Source of the DNA: Streptomyces sp. NBC_00083
GTDB taxonomy: Bacteria; Actinomycetota; Actinomycetes; Streptomycetales; Streptomycetaceae
Reading direction: 5' to 3'
Length of the DNA stretch: 64,000 nt
NCBI RefSeq assembly: GCF_026343295.1
Contig: NZ_JAPELY010000002.1
Span: forward strand, 744,001-808,000
In this document: positions 34,667 through 43,495 of the stretch, piece after piece
Layout of the letters: the number at the start of each line of letters is the position of its first letter
Numbering within the stretch: the stretch's first letter is position 1
The notes under the pieces: generated by a model
The model's database searches: none
What the model saw: only the letters and a program-made list of their open reading frames with translations
Told to the model about the DNA's origin: nothing
Translations under genes and position numbers: made by a program

Positions 34667-34977
34667 GCTGCGGAGAGCCGCACGAGACGGACTGCTCCGA
34701 GGTCCTGGACCATCTGTATGAGTTCCTCGACCACGAGATGCCGCCCACGGACTGCGACAAGTTCGAGGTGCACTTCGAGGAGTGCTCGCCGTGCCTGGAG
34801 AAGTACGGCCTCGAACAGGCCGTGAAGAAGCTGGTGAAGCGCTGCTGCGGCTCGGACGACGTGCCGAGCGATCTGCGGTCCAAGGTGATGGGCCGCATCG
34901 ACCTGATCCGCTCCGGGCAGGCCGTGCCCGAGCAGGACGTCGTCACCGGAGAGGTGCCGACGCTCAGGCCCGAGTGA
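34663..34977 (+). CDS. rsrA: Anti-sigma factor RsrA
   Basis: A 104-residue zinc-binding anti-sigma factor that holds SigR inactive until disulfide stress oxidises it and releases zinc. All seven cysteines known for RsrA are in place (C3, C11, C31, C41, C44, C61, C62), and the ZAS motif H37-x3-C41-x2-C44 is intact. It overlaps sigR by four bases, giving coupled translation and a fixed ratio. A strong terminator lies about 80 bp after the stop, so sigR-rsrA is a closed unit. Confidence 0.96.
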   Translation: MSCGEPHETDCSEVLDHLYEFLDHEMPPTDCDKFEVHFEECSPCLEKYGLEQAVKKLVKRCCGSDDVPSDLRSKVMGRIDLIRSGQAVPEQDVVTGEVPTLRPE

Positions 34978-35059
34978 CCCGGGCCGTCCGCCCCCTGTGA
35001 CGCGGACGGTACGGAGCGACGATCGAGAACGGTGAACTGCCGCCCGCGGCAGGACAGTT

Positions 35060-35103
35060 GAGAGCGGTCCCGGCCATCGGCCGGGGCCGCTCTCCTCTTT
35101 TTC
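35060..35103 (+). terminator. Intrinsic terminator of sigR-rsrA
   Basis: A 16-bp stem with one G-U pair (35060-35075 with 35079-35094) followed by CTCTTTTTCC, one of the few T-tailed terminators in the window. Confidence 0.85.
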
Positions 35104-35245
35104 CGCGCAACGTCACCCGTAGGTGCGAATCCGGGTGGCTCGAAACCCCCTATTTGGTCCATGCGCCTGACCGCCGCCGCCCACGGGCCTATCCTCGCGA
35201 AGCTGTACGCAACGGGCCGACCGGGCGGATGGGGAGGTGGGGGCC

Positions 35246-36685
35246 ATGGCGGAGCCGCGGGGAGCGCGGGACATTCCGGCGGGCGCGCGCCTCGCCGTCA
35301 CGGGCGCCGTCGTCGCGGCGGGCGCGTGCGCGCTGCCCGTACTGCACCAGGGGGTGCCCTGGCCGGCCGTCGCGCTCCTCGCCGGTCTGTACGCGCTCTG
35401 CGAATGGCCGGCCCGCTGCCCCGTCCTGGCCGGCCGGGTGGACGTGCCGATCGCCGCCGGCTCCTTCTTCCCCGTGCTGCTCGCCGCCGTCTTCCTGCTC
35501 CCGCCGGCCGCCGCCGCGCTCGTCGCGGTACCGGGCGCGCTCATCGCGTACGTCGAGGACGAGCCGCGCCGGGTGCGCCGCATCTGGCGGGCCGCCGAGC
35601 TCGCCGTCGCCGCCTCGACGGCGGCCCGCGCCCACGAGCTGCTCGGCGGCCGGGCCGCGCTCGGCGGTCGCGGCCCCGGTGCCGCCCCCGACTTTCCGTA
35701 CGCCCTGCTGCCGGCCGGGGCCGCCGCCCTCGTCTTCTGCCTGGTCCTCACGGCGCTCGACGGCCTCATCCTCGCCACCGCCGAACGCCGCCCGGCCCGC
35801 ACCGCCTGGCGCGGCCTCCTGCTGCGCTCGCTCGCCCCGCACTGTGTGCACGGGCTCGCCGGGCTGATGATGGCCGTGCTGTGGCGCAGCCGGTTCGGGC
35901 CGCCCGCCGCGCTGTTCGTGCTGCTGCCCATGTACATCTCCTGCTGGGTCTTCGCCCAGTACCAGCGCGAGCGCGCCGCCCACCAGGCCACCATCCGCGC
36001 CCTCGTCCAGGCCGTCGACATCAAGGACCGCTACACCCGCGGCCACAGCGAACGGGTCGGCCGGGCCTCGGAGATGATCGCCCGCGAACTCGGCATGGAG
36101 GAAGGGCGGCTGGAGGTCATCCGGTTCGCCGGAATCCTGCACGACGTCGGCAAGCTCGGCGTGCCGACCCGGGTGCTCAGGAAGGACGGTCCGCTCACCC
36201 CGGAGGAACGGGCGGTGATCGAGCTGCACCCCGAGTACGGCCACGAGATGGTCCGCGGCATCGGCTTCCTCGGCGAGGCCCGCGCCGCGATCCTGCACCA
36301 CCACGAACGGCTGGACGGCAGCGGCTACCCCTACGGGCTCGTCGGCACGCAGATCCCGGAGGCCGCCCGGGTGGTGGCGGTGGCCGACGCGTTCGACGCG
36401 ATGACCTCGACCCGCTCCTACCGGCGGGCCCGGCCCGTCGCCGTCGCCGTCACCGAGCTAGAGCGGTGCGCGGGCGCGCAGTTCGATCCGCGGATGGTGG
36501 AGGGCCTGGTGCGGGCGCTCTCCCGCCACGGCTGGCACGTGGAGGTCACCGCCGACGAACCGGGGGCACCGGGCGGGCGCGGAAACGTGCCTCCCCCCAG
36601 GCCCCCCGGTGCGGGCCACGCCCCGCCACCGACAGACCCCCGCCCCGAGCCGCGCCCCTCCCATGTCCCGGGGGGCCCGACGTGA
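35246..36685 (+). CDS. Membrane HD-GYP-type phosphohydrolase
   Basis: A 479-residue protein with about six hydrophobic segments in the first 230 residues and an HD-GYP domain at about 250-430. The metal HD pair (HDVGKLGVP, near residue 299) and the HHE...DGSGYP signature (near 350-362) are both present. The enzyme could therefore hydrolyse cyclic dinucleotides such as c-di-GMP. The N-terminal part resembles a membrane sensor domain. The tail is proline-rich. GGGGAGG lies eight bases before the ATG. The gene overlaps the next one by four bases (GTGA). Confidence 0.85.
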   Translation: MAEPRGARDIPAGARLAVTGAVVAAGACALPVLHQGVPWPAVALLAGLYALCEWPARCPVLAGRVDVPIAAGSFFPVLLAAVFLLPPAAAALVAVPGALIAYVEDEPRRVRRIWRAAELAVAASTAARAHELLGGRAALGGRGPGAAPDFPYALLPAGAAALVFCLVLTALDGLILATAERRPARTAWRGLLLRSLAPHCVHGLAGLMMAVLWRSRFGPPAALFVLLPMYISCWVFAQYQRERAAHQATIRALVQAVDIKDRYTRGHSERVGRASEMIARELGMEEGRLEVIRFAGILHDVGKLGVPTRVLRKDGPLTPEERAVIELHPEYGHEMVRGIGFLGEARAAILHHHERLDGSGYPYGLVGTQIPEAARVVAVADAFDAMTSTRSYRRARPVAVAVTELERCAGAQFDPRMVEGLVRALSRHGWHVEVTADEPGAPGGRGNVPPPRPPGAGHAPPPTDPRPEPRPSHVPGGPT

Positions 36686-37938
36686 CCGTCCGGGCCGCCG
36701 CCCCCGTGCTCGTCACCCACGCCCTGGCCTGGGCCCTCACCGCCTGGGCGCTCGTGGCGACCCTGCGCGGCGGCCTCACCGAGCCCCGCACCGCGGCCGC
36801 CTTCGGCGCCCTCATCGTGGTGGGCGAGCTGGCCCGGTGGGGCGCGCGGGACGGCGAACGCGACCCCGCGCCGCTCGCCTCCGCGGGTGCGCTCGCCTAC
36901 GCGCTGCTCGGCCAGAGCGCCGGGCACGCCACCCGGCACGGGGCGCTCCAGGTCATCGCCGTGGTGGTCGCCGCGATGCTGCTCGGCTCCGTACCCCACG
37001 TGGCCGCGGGGCGCGGGCCGAGCCCCGACGAGACGGCCCGCCGGGTGCTCACCGTCGCCTTCGCCGCCGTCTGTTTCCAGCCGCTCCACAACGCCGGGCT
37101 CCTCGACGACCGGGTCGGCTACGGGCCCTGGTTCGCCCTCGTCCTCCTGCTGCTGCTCGTCCTGACCGCGTTGTGCGACGCGGTCGTCGCCGCCCTGCTC
37201 CTGTGCGCCCGCACCCGCTACCCCTTCGGCCCGCTGCTGCGCGACGAGCTGCGCGGACTGCTCGGCATCGGGTCCGCCGTCTGCGCCACCGGCACCGTCA
37301 TCGCCCTCGCGGTCGCCGTCGCGGGCCTGTGGGCGCTGCCCGTGTTCTGTGTGCCGCTGCTCCTCACCCAACTGGCCTTCCGGCGGTACGCGGCCGTCCG
37401 CACCACCTACCGCCAGACCATCACCTCCCTGGCCCGCGCCACCGAGATCGCCGGATACACCAAGCCGGGCCACGCCCGCCGGGTCGCCGAGCTGAGCCGG
37501 GCCGTCGGGCGCGAGCTCGGGCTCTCCGAGAGCGAGCTGACCGTCCTGGAGCACGCCGCGCTCATGCACGACATCGGGCAGCTCTCCCTGCTCGACCCCG
37601 TCCCCGCCGGTGCCACCGCCGCCCTGCCCGCGGCCGAGCAGCGCCGCATCGCCCTGCTCGGCGGCGCCGTCGTACGCCAGACCGGGGTCCCCGCCGACGT
37701 CGCCCTGATCGTGGAGCGGCAGGCCGACCCGTACCGGGAGCAGCCGCTCGCCGCCCGGATCATCCGCGCGGTGAACGCCTACGACGACCTCGCGGAGGGC
37801 ACCGCCGGACCCGGCAGCCCACTGAACGCACTCGAACAGCTGCGCCTCGGCACCGGTCGTGACTACCATCCGCACGTTGTCGAATCCCTGGCACGCGTGC
37901 TGGCCCGGGGCTGTCTGACCCGGGTGCCTCCTGGGTAA
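36682..37938 (+). CDS. Membrane HD-domain protein, degenerate partner
   Basis: A 418-residue protein with about six to seven hydrophobic segments and a C-terminal HD domain. The HD pair remains (ALMHDIGQ, near residue 296), but the HHExxDGxGYP signature of its neighbour is missing and the equivalent region reads VERQADPYREQPLAARI. It is therefore probably weakened or regulatory. The GTG start overlaps the stop of the HD-GYP gene, so the two are translationally coupled and likely interact. The domain order matches the upstream gene, suggesting an old tandem duplication. Confidence 0.78.
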   Translation: MTVRAAAPVLVTHALAWALTAWALVATLRGGLTEPRTAAAFGALIVVGELARWGARDGERDPAPLASAGALAYALLGQSAGHATRHGALQVIAVVVAAMLLGSVPHVAAGRGPSPDETARRVLTVAFAAVCFQPLHNAGLLDDRVGYGPWFALVLLLLLVLTALCDAVVAALLLCARTRYPFGPLLRDELRGLLGIGSAVCATGTVIALAVAVAGLWALPVFCVPLLLTQLAFRRYAAVRTTYRQTITSLARATEIAGYTKPGHARRVAELSRAVGRELGLSESELTVLEHAALMHDIGQLSLLDPVPAGATAALPAAEQRRIALLGGAVVRQTGVPADVALIVERQADPYREQPLAARIIRAVNAYDDLAEGTAGPGSPLNALEQLRLGTGRDYHPHVVESLARVLARGCLTRVPPG

Positions 37939-38011
37939 CCCAGGAGTAATGAGCGGCCTTCCGGCCGGGCATGGTTGGATGCGAAAAGAACCCAGAAAAC
38001 TGGGAGACCGT

Positions 38012-38040
38012 AAGACCGACCCGGTAGCCGGGGCCGGTCT
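38012..38040. other. Imperfect hairpin before the TPR gene
   Basis: AGACCGACCCGG and CCGGGGCCGGTCT can pair around a TAG loop with one bulge. It lies 15 bp before the GTG of the TPR gene, in the 117-bp gap, and could be a terminator for the HD genes or a leader structure. Confidence 0.35.
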
Positions 38041-38055
38041 GGGCAGGCGGGAATC

Positions 38056-39036
38056 GTGAGGATCTTCGGCAAGGGACGGCACCGGCCCTCCGCCTCGTGG
38101 CGGCAGGCCACAGACCGTGCGTTCACGCTGATCGGCGACGGCAGGTACGAGGACGCCGGCGCGCTGCTGACGCGCGCCGCGGACCTGGAGCCCTGGCTGT
38201 CGGAGTCCTGGTTCAACCTGGCGCTCCTGCACAAGTTCCGGCACGACTGGGAGCAGGCGCGGGCCGCCGGGCTGCGCGCCGTGGCGCTGCTCGACAAGGA
38301 GTCCGGGGCCCCCGACTGGTGGAACGTGGGCATCGCGGCCACCGCCCTCCAGGACTGGCCGCTGGCCCGCCGCGCCTGGCAGGCGTACGGCCTGAAGGTG
38401 CCCGGCGAGGCCACCGGCAGCGGCGAACCCGTCGGCATGGAGCTGGGCAGCGCCGCCGTGCGGCTCTCGCCCGAGGGCGAGGCCGAGGTGGTGTGGGGCC
38501 GCAGGCTCGACCCGGCCCGGATGGAAGTGCTCTCCATTCCGCTGCCGTCCTCGGGGCGCCGCTGGGGCGAGGTCGTGCTGCACGACGGCGTCCCGCACGG
38601 CGAGCGCACCACCGCCGCGGGCCCGTCGTTCCCGGTGTTCGACGAGATCGAGCTGTGGGCACCCTCACCCGTGCCGACCTGGGTGGTCCTCCTGGAGGCG
38701 GCCACCGAGGCCGACCGGGACGCCCTGGAGCGCCTCGCGGCCGACGCCGGCTTCGCCGCCGAGGACTGGTCGTCGTCGGTGCGGCTGCTGTGCCGGGCCT
38801 GCTCCGAGTCGCAGATGCCGAGCGACGAGGGCGACGGCGAGCATCTCGACCCGCACGACCACAGCGAGCCCGGCCACCCCGGCCCGCTCGGCCACCGCAC
38901 CAACGGCGACCTGTGGGTCCCGGAGCGCGAATGCGGCCTCGCGGCCCCCGCCGGCCTGGTGCGCGGGCTCCTCGACGGCTGGGTCGCCGACAACCCGGAC
39001 AGCCGCGAGTGGCGAGATCTTGAGGAAGTCTGCTGA
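38056..39036 (+). CDS. TPR-containing protein of unknown function
   Basis: A 326-residue soluble protein. The N-terminal 110 residues hold about two to three TPR-like units (LIGDGRYEDAGALLTRAADLEP; SWFNLALLHKFRHDW). The rest is a domain I do not recognise, with an aspartate/histidine/glutamate-rich stretch (DEGDGEHLDPHDHSEPGHPG) near residue 260 and CRAC and C-containing flanks, which could bind a metal. The GTG has GGCGGG about five bases upstream. It precedes def by 79 bp on the same strand. Confidence 0.7.
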   Translation: MRIFGKGRHRPSASWRQATDRAFTLIGDGRYEDAGALLTRAADLEPWLSESWFNLALLHKFRHDWEQARAAGLRAVALLDKESGAPDWWNVGIAATALQDWPLARRAWQAYGLKVPGEATGSGEPVGMELGSAAVRLSPEGEAEVVWGRRLDPARMEVLSIPLPSSGRRWGEVVLHDGVPHGERTTAAGPSFPVFDEIELWAPSPVPTWVVLLEAATEADRDALERLAADAGFAAEDWSSSVRLLCRACSESQMPSDEGDGEHLDPHDHSEPGHPGPLGHRTNGDLWVPERECGLAAPAGLVRGLLDGWVADNPDSREWRDLEEVC

Positions 39037-39115
39037 GCTTCAGAGGACCTCGGCCGGGCCGGGCCTTAGGCTGTACGGGATCGGAATCGGGTTTTCAGGA
39101 AGGCTTACGGCGGAC

Positions 39116-39748
39116 ATGGCGCAGCAGCAGACGGACCAGCAGGTCGAGAACGACGGGTTCGTCGTGGACACAGAGGACTGCGAGGCGCGTGAGCTGGCCT
39201 ACCGCGAGCGCGGCACCGCCCGCCCGATCACGGTCGTCGGCAACCCGGTCCTCCACAAGGAGTGCAAGGACGTCACCGCCTTCGACGGCGAGCTGGCCAA
39301 GCTGGTCGACGACATGTTCGCCAGCCAGAAGGCGGCCGAGGGCGTCGGTCTCGCGGCCAACCAGATCGGCGTGGACCTGAAGGTCTTCGTGTACGACTGC
39401 CTCGACGACGAGGGCGTGCGCCACGTGGGCCTGGTGTGCAACCCGGTCGTCGAGGAGCTCCCGGCCGAGCTGCGCGTCCTGGACGAGTCCAACGAGGGCT
39501 GCCTCTCGGTGCCGACCGCCTACGCCGAGCTCGCCCGCCCCGACTACGCGGAGGTCAGCGGCCAGGACGCCGAGGGCAACCCGATCAAGGTGCGCGGCAC
39601 CGGCTACTTCGCGCGCTGCCTCCAGCACGAGACGGACCACCTCTACGGGCGGCTCTACATCGACCGCCTCTCCAAGCGCGACCGCAAGGACGCGCTCCGT
39701 CAGATGGAGGAGGGCACCGCCCGCTACGAGACGGTCCCGAACAACTGA
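39116..39748 (+). CDS. def: Peptide deformylase
   Basis: A 210-residue metal-dependent enzyme that removes the formyl group from nascent proteins. All three family motifs are seen: GVGLAANQIG (about residues 80-89), EGCLSVP (about 126-132) and QHETDH (about 170-175), the last two providing the metal ligands. An N-terminal extension of about 40 residues precedes the usual start of the fold. The ATG giving MAQQQTDQ is used; the ribosome binding site AGGAAGG is a little far at about 12 bases. It is convergent with nrdB over a strong terminator. Confidence 0.94.
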   Translation: MAQQQTDQQVENDGFVVDTEDCEARELAYRERGTARPITVVGNPVLHKECKDVTAFDGELAKLVDDMFASQKAAEGVGLAANQIGVDLKVFVYDCLDDEGVRHVGLVCNPVVEELPAELRVLDESNEGCLSVPTAYAELARPDYAEVSGQDAEGNPIKVRGTGYFARCLQHETDHLYGRLYIDRLSKRDRKDALRQMEEGTARYETVPNN

Positions 39749-39764
39749 CGTAGCAGGCCCATGA

Positions 39765-39804
39765 GTCGAGGCCCCGCTCTCCCCCGTGGGAGCGGGGCCT
39801 CGAC
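39765..39804. terminator. Bidirectional terminator between def and nrdB
   Basis: Perfect 15-bp stem (GTCGAGGCCCCGCTC 39765-39779 with GAGCGGGGCCTCGAC 39790-39804) between convergent genes. Confidence 0.85.
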
Positions 39805-39827
39805 CGTGTCCGGCGGGCAGCCGTCGG

Positions 39828-40841
39828 CTAGAACTCCTCGTCGAAGCCGACCGAGCCCTCGACCGCCACCTGGTAGGCGGACGGGCGGCGCTCGAAGAAG
39901 TTCGTCAGCTCCTGGACGCCCTGGAGCTCCATGAACGAGAACGGGTTCGACGAGCCGTACACCGCGGGGAAGCCGAGCCGCGTCAGACGCTGGTCGGCGA
40001 CGCACTCCAGGTACTCGCGCATCGACTCGGTGTTCATGCCGGGCAGGCCCTCGCCGCACAGGTCACGGCCGAACTGCAGCTCGGCGGCGACCGCCTCCTT
40101 CAGCATGTCGGTGACCTCCCGCTCCAGCTCGTCGTCGAAGAGCTCGGGCTCCTCCTTGCGGACGGTGTCCACGACCTCGAAGGCGAAGTTCATGTGCATC
40201 GTCTCGTCGCGGAACACCCAGTTGGTGCCGGTCGCGAGGCCGTGCAGCAGACCCCGGCTGCGGAACCAGTAGACGTAGGCGAAGGCCCCGTAGAAGAACA
40301 GGCCCTCGATGCACGCCGCGAAGCAGATCAGGTTGAGCAGGAAACGGCGCCGGTCGGCCTTGGTCTCCAGGCGGTCGAGCTTCTCGACCTCGTTGATCCA
40401 CTTGAAGCAGAACTGCGCCTTCTCGCGGATCGAGGGGATCTCCTCGACCGCGTCGAACGCGGCCGCGCGGTCCTGCGGGTCGGGCAGGTAGGTGTCGAGC
40501 AGCGTCAGATAGAACTGGACGTGCACGGCCTCCTCGAAGAGCTGACGGCTCAAGTACAGCCGCGCCTCGGGGGAGTTGATGTGCTTGTAGAGCGTGAGCA
40601 CCAGATTGTTCGAGACGATCGAGTCGCCCGTGGCGAAGAACGCGACGAGCCGGCCGATCATGTGCTGCTCGCCCGGCGTCAGCTTCGCGAGGTCGGCGAC
40701 GTCGGAGTGGAGGTCGACCTCCTCGACGGTCCAGGTGTTCTTGATCGCGTCCCGGTAGCGCTCGTAGAAGTCCGGGTAGCGCATGGGACGCAGGGTCAGC
40801 TCGAAGCCCGGGTCGAGGAGATTCTTGTCGGTGGAGCTCAT
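39828..40841 (-). CDS. nrdB: Class Ia ribonucleotide reductase, small subunit
   Basis: A 337-residue diiron radical subunit. The metal and radical residues are visible: E104-A-V-H107 followed by Y111 at the spacing of the radical tyrosine, then the second helix pair with CFAACIEG and ETMHMNF. The C-terminal tail (GSVGFDEEF) is the part that docks into NrdA. The ATG (MSSTDKNLL) overlaps the TAA of nrdA by one base, so translation is coupled. In S. coelicolor the operon is nrdABS; no nrdS follows here, because def lies directly beyond the terminator. Confidence 0.94.
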   Translation of the reverse strand: MSSTDKNLLDPGFELTLRPMRYPDFYERYRDAIKNTWTVEEVDLHSDVADLAKLTPGEQHMIGRLVAFFATGDSIVSNNLVLTLYKHINSPEARLYLSRQLFEEAVHVQFYLTLLDTYLPDPQDRAAAFDAVEEIPSIREKAQFCFKWINEVEKLDRLETKADRRRFLLNLICFAACIEGLFFYGAFAYVYWFRSRGLLHGLATGTNWVFRDETMHMNFAFEVVDTVRKEEPELFDDELEREVTDMLKEAVAAELQFGRDLCGEGLPGMNTESMREYLECVADQRLTRLGFPAVYGSSNPFSFMELQGVQELTNFFERRPSAYQVAVEGSVGFDEEF

Positions 40842-43246
40842 TACTGGCAGGCCTCGCAGGACTCGGGGTTTTCCAGGGAGCAGGCGACCGCGTCGGCGTC
40901 GGGCGCGGCCTGCTGGACTGGGGGTCCCCCCGCCGAAGGCAGGGGGAGGATGGTGGCGGCCTGCGCGGCGCGGGCGATCCGGGTCGCCGGGCGCGAGCGC
41001 AGGTAGTACGTCGTCTTCAGCCCCTGCTTCCAGGCGTACGCGTACATCGACGACAGCTTGCCGATGGTGGGCGTCTCCAGGAACAGGTTGAGCGACTGCG
41101 ACTGGTCGAGGAAGGGGGTGCGCGCGGCGGCCATGTCGATCAGGCCGCGCTGCGGGATCTCCCACGCCGTGCGGTACAGGGCGCGCACGTCGGCCGGGAT
41201 CCAGCCGAAGCCCTGCACCGAGCCGCTCGCCTCGCGCAGCGCCTCGCGGGACTGCGCGTCCCACACGCCGAGCTTCTTCAGCTCCTCCACCAAGTACCCG
41301 TTGACCTGGAGGAATTCACCGCTGAGCGTCTCGCGCTTGAACAGGTTGGACACCTGCGGCTCGATGCACTCGTACACGCCCGCGATGGACGCGATGGTCG
41401 CGGTCGGCGCGATCGCGAGGAGCAGTGAGTTGCGCATGCCGACGGCGGCGATGCGCTCCCGCAGGGCCGCCCAGCGCTCCGGCCAGTTCAGCTCGACGTC
41501 GTAGTGGTCGGGGTGGAGCACCCCGCGTGCGGTGCGGGTCTTGTCCCAGGCGGGCAGCGGGCCCGACCGCTGAGCGAGGTCGGCGGAGGCCTCGTACGCG
41601 GTCAGCATGATCCGCTCGGAGAGCTTCGTCGACAGGGCCTTCGCCTCGGGGGAGTCGAAGGGCAGGCGCAGCTTGAAGAAGACGTCCTGGAGGCCCATCG
41701 CGCCCAGGCCCACCGGACGCCACCGGGCGTTGGAGCGGCCGGCCTGCTCGGTCGGGTAGAAGTTGATGTCGACGACCCGGTCGAGGAAGGTCACCGCGGT
41801 GCGGACCGTCTCGTCCAGGCGCTCCCAGTCGATGTCGTGGGCGGCGGTGTCGACGAACGCGCCTAGGTTGACCGAGCCGAGGTTGCACACGGCCGTCTCG
41901 CCGTCGTCGGTCACCTCCAGGATCTCGGTGCACAGGTTGGAGGAGTGGACCGTGTGGCCGGGCTCCGCCGTCTGGTTGGCGGTGCGGTTGGAGGCGTCCT
42001 TGAACGTCATCCAGCCGTTGCCGGTCTGCGCGAGGGTGCGCATCATGCGGCCGTACAGGTCCCGGGCCGGCATGGTCTTCTGGGCGAGCCCGGCGGCCTC
42101 GGCCCTGCGGTAGGCGGCGTCGAACTCCTCGCCCCACAGGTCGACAAGCTCGGGCACGTCGGCCGGCGAGAACAGCGACCACGTACCGTCGGCGTCGACG
42201 CGGCGCATGAACTCGTCGGGGATCCAGTGCGCGAGGTTCAGGTTGTGCGTACGGCGCTGGTCCTCGCCGGTGTTGTCGCGCAGCTCCAGGAACTCCTCGA
42301 TGTCGGAGTGCCAGGTCTCCAGGTACACCGCGGCCGCGCCCTTGCGCCGGCCGCCCTGGTTGACTGCGGCGACGGAGGCGTCGAGCGTCTTGAGGAACGG
42401 CACGATGCCGTTGGAGTGGCCGTTGGTGCCCCGGATCAGCGAACCGCGGCCGCGGATGCGGGAGTACGAGAGGCCGATGCCGCCGGCGTGCTTGGAGAGG
42501 CGCGCGACCTGGTGGTAGCGGTCGTAGATGGAGTCCAGCTCGTCGAGCGGCGAGTCGAGCAGGTAGCAGGACGACATCTGGGGGTGGCGGGTGCCGGAGT
42601 TGAAGAGCGTGGGGGAGGACGGCAGGTAGTCGAGGCGGCTCATCAGGCCGTACAGGGAGGCCACTTCGTCCAGGGCCCGTACGGTGCCGTCCTCGGCGAG
42701 GCCGGAGGCGACCCGCAGCATGAAGTGCTGCGGGGTCTCGACGACCTTGCGGGTGATCGGGTGGCGCAGCAGGTAGCGGGAGAAGAGGGTGCGCAGGCCG
42801 AAGTAGCCGAAGCGGTCGTCGGCGCCGTCGGCGAGCGCGGCCGCCACCAGGGCGTCGAGGCGCTCCGCGTGGGCGAGCACGAAGTCGGCGGTGCGGTCGG
42901 CGATCAGGCCCTCGCGGTGGCCGACGGCCACGGACGCGGAGAACGACACCGCGCCCTGGCTCGCGGCCTCTTCGGCGATGGTGACCGTGAGCAGGCGGGC
43001 GGCGAGGCGGGAGTACGCAGGGTCCTCGGAGATGAGCCCCGCGGCGGCCTCGGTGGCGAGTTCGCGCAGCTCGGCCTCGTCGGAGCGGGCGTTGCGGCCC
43101 CGCAGCGCCGCGGCGGCGACCCGGCCGGGGTCGGTGTCCGGGAGGTCGGCGGTGAACTCCGTCAGGGTCCGCAGCAGCGCGGTCCCGGGGGCATCCGCGA
43201 GCTCGTCGGTGATCGCTGAAGCGGGATCCGCTGGGGCGATGGTCAC
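40841..43246 (-). CDS. nrdA: Class Ia ribonucleotide reductase, large subunit
   Basis: An 801-residue catalytic subunit that reduces ribonucleoside diphosphates. The active-site sequences are QMSSCYLLDSP, NLCTEILE and AVCNLGSVNLG, the tyrosine relay is KTTYYLRSR, and the redox pair is C797-E-A-C800 at the end. I cannot recognise a typical ATP-cone at the N-terminus. Between the core and the CxxC tail lies LPLPSAGGPPVQ, encoded by a small palindrome that seems to have been inserted in frame. The GTG (VTIAPADP) has GAGGGAG about ten bases upstream. Expression is probably switched by the cobalamin riboswitch in its leader. Confidence 0.94.
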   Translation of the reverse strand: MTIAPADPASAITDELADAPGTALLRTLTEFTADLPDTDPGRVAAAALRGRNARSDEAELRELATEAAAGLISEDPAYSRLAARLLTVTIAEEAASQGAVSFSASVAVGHREGLIADRTADFVLAHAERLDALVAAALADGADDRFGYFGLRTLFSRYLLRHPITRKVVETPQHFMLRVASGLAEDGTVRALDEVASLYGLMSRLDYLPSSPTLFNSGTRHPQMSSCYLLDSPLDELDSIYDRYHQVARLSKHAGGIGLSYSRIRGRGSLIRGTNGHSNGIVPFLKTLDASVAAVNQGGRRKGAAAVYLETWHSDIEEFLELRDNTGEDQRRTHNLNLAHWIPDEFMRRVDADGTWSLFSPADVPELVDLWGEEFDAAYRRAEAAGLAQKTMPARDLYGRMMRTLAQTGNGWMTFKDASNRTANQTAEPGHTVHSSNLCTEILEVTDDGETAVCNLGSVNLGAFVDTAAHDIDWERLDETVRTAVTFLDRVVDINFYPTEQAGRSNARWRPVGLGAMGLQDVFFKLRLPFDSPEAKALSTKLSERIMLTAYEASADLAQRSGPLPAWDKTRTARGVLHPDHYDVELNWPERWAALRERIAAVGMRNSLLLAIAPTATIASIAGVYECIEPQVSNLFKRETLSGEFLQVNGYLVEELKKLGVWDAQSREALREASGSVQGFGWIPADVRALYRTAWEIPQRGLIDMAAARTPFLDQSQSLNLFLETPTIGKLSSMYAYAWKQGLKTTYYLRSRPATRIARAAQAATILPLPSAGGPPVQQAAPDADAVACSLENPESCEACQ
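40925..40947. repeat. In-frame palindromic element inside nrdA
   Basis: TCCCCC-C-GCC-GAA-GGC-A-GGGGGA, a 23-bp inverted repeat with one mismatch, flanked by further G-tracts. It resembles the small dispersed palindromes often seen between Streptomyces genes, but here it encodes part of the NrdA tail linker. Confidence 0.6.
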
Positions 43247-43356
43247 GTGGGGGCACTCCCTCGCTCGGCACGGGGCCTTGGGGGGAGGCGTCGGCACGCC
43301 TCGGGGCAGCCCTCGGCGCGTCGTCCACCGGCCCAACCGCGAGGCCCGGACGTCTG

Positions 43357-43382
43357 GCATCCGGATCGGTCGAGCCGGATGC
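43357..43382 (-). promoter_or_regulatory. Hairpin downstream of the riboswitch core
   Basis: Stem GCATCCGG with CCGGATGC and a 10-base loop, directly after the B12-box side of the riboswitch on the minus strand. It is a candidate for the expression platform. No T-run follows, so the switch might act through Rho or other folding. Confidence 0.45.
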
Positions 43383-43387
43383 GCCAT

Positions 43388-43492
43388 CGGCAGGTCTTCG
43401 GACTCGGCCCGTACAAAGAGGTACAGGTCATACCGTTGCGGGACAGTTCCGGATTCTCACCGGATTCCCCTGCGGCGACAGCGAGGTCGAGC
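43388..43492 (-). promoter_or_regulatory. Cobalamin (B12) riboswitch of nrdAB
   Basis: Read on the minus strand, the leader carries the adenosylcobalamin riboswitch core: GGGGAATCCGGTG, then AATCCGGAACTG and CCCGCAAC, and finally GAGTCCGAAGACCTGCC. The 303-bp gap before nrdA therefore holds this aptamer, a hairpin and the ribosome binding site. In S. coelicolor B12 shuts off class Ia nrdABS through such a switch so that the B12-dependent class II enzyme takes over; the same logic is expected here. Confidence 0.88.
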
Positions 43493-43495
43493 ATA

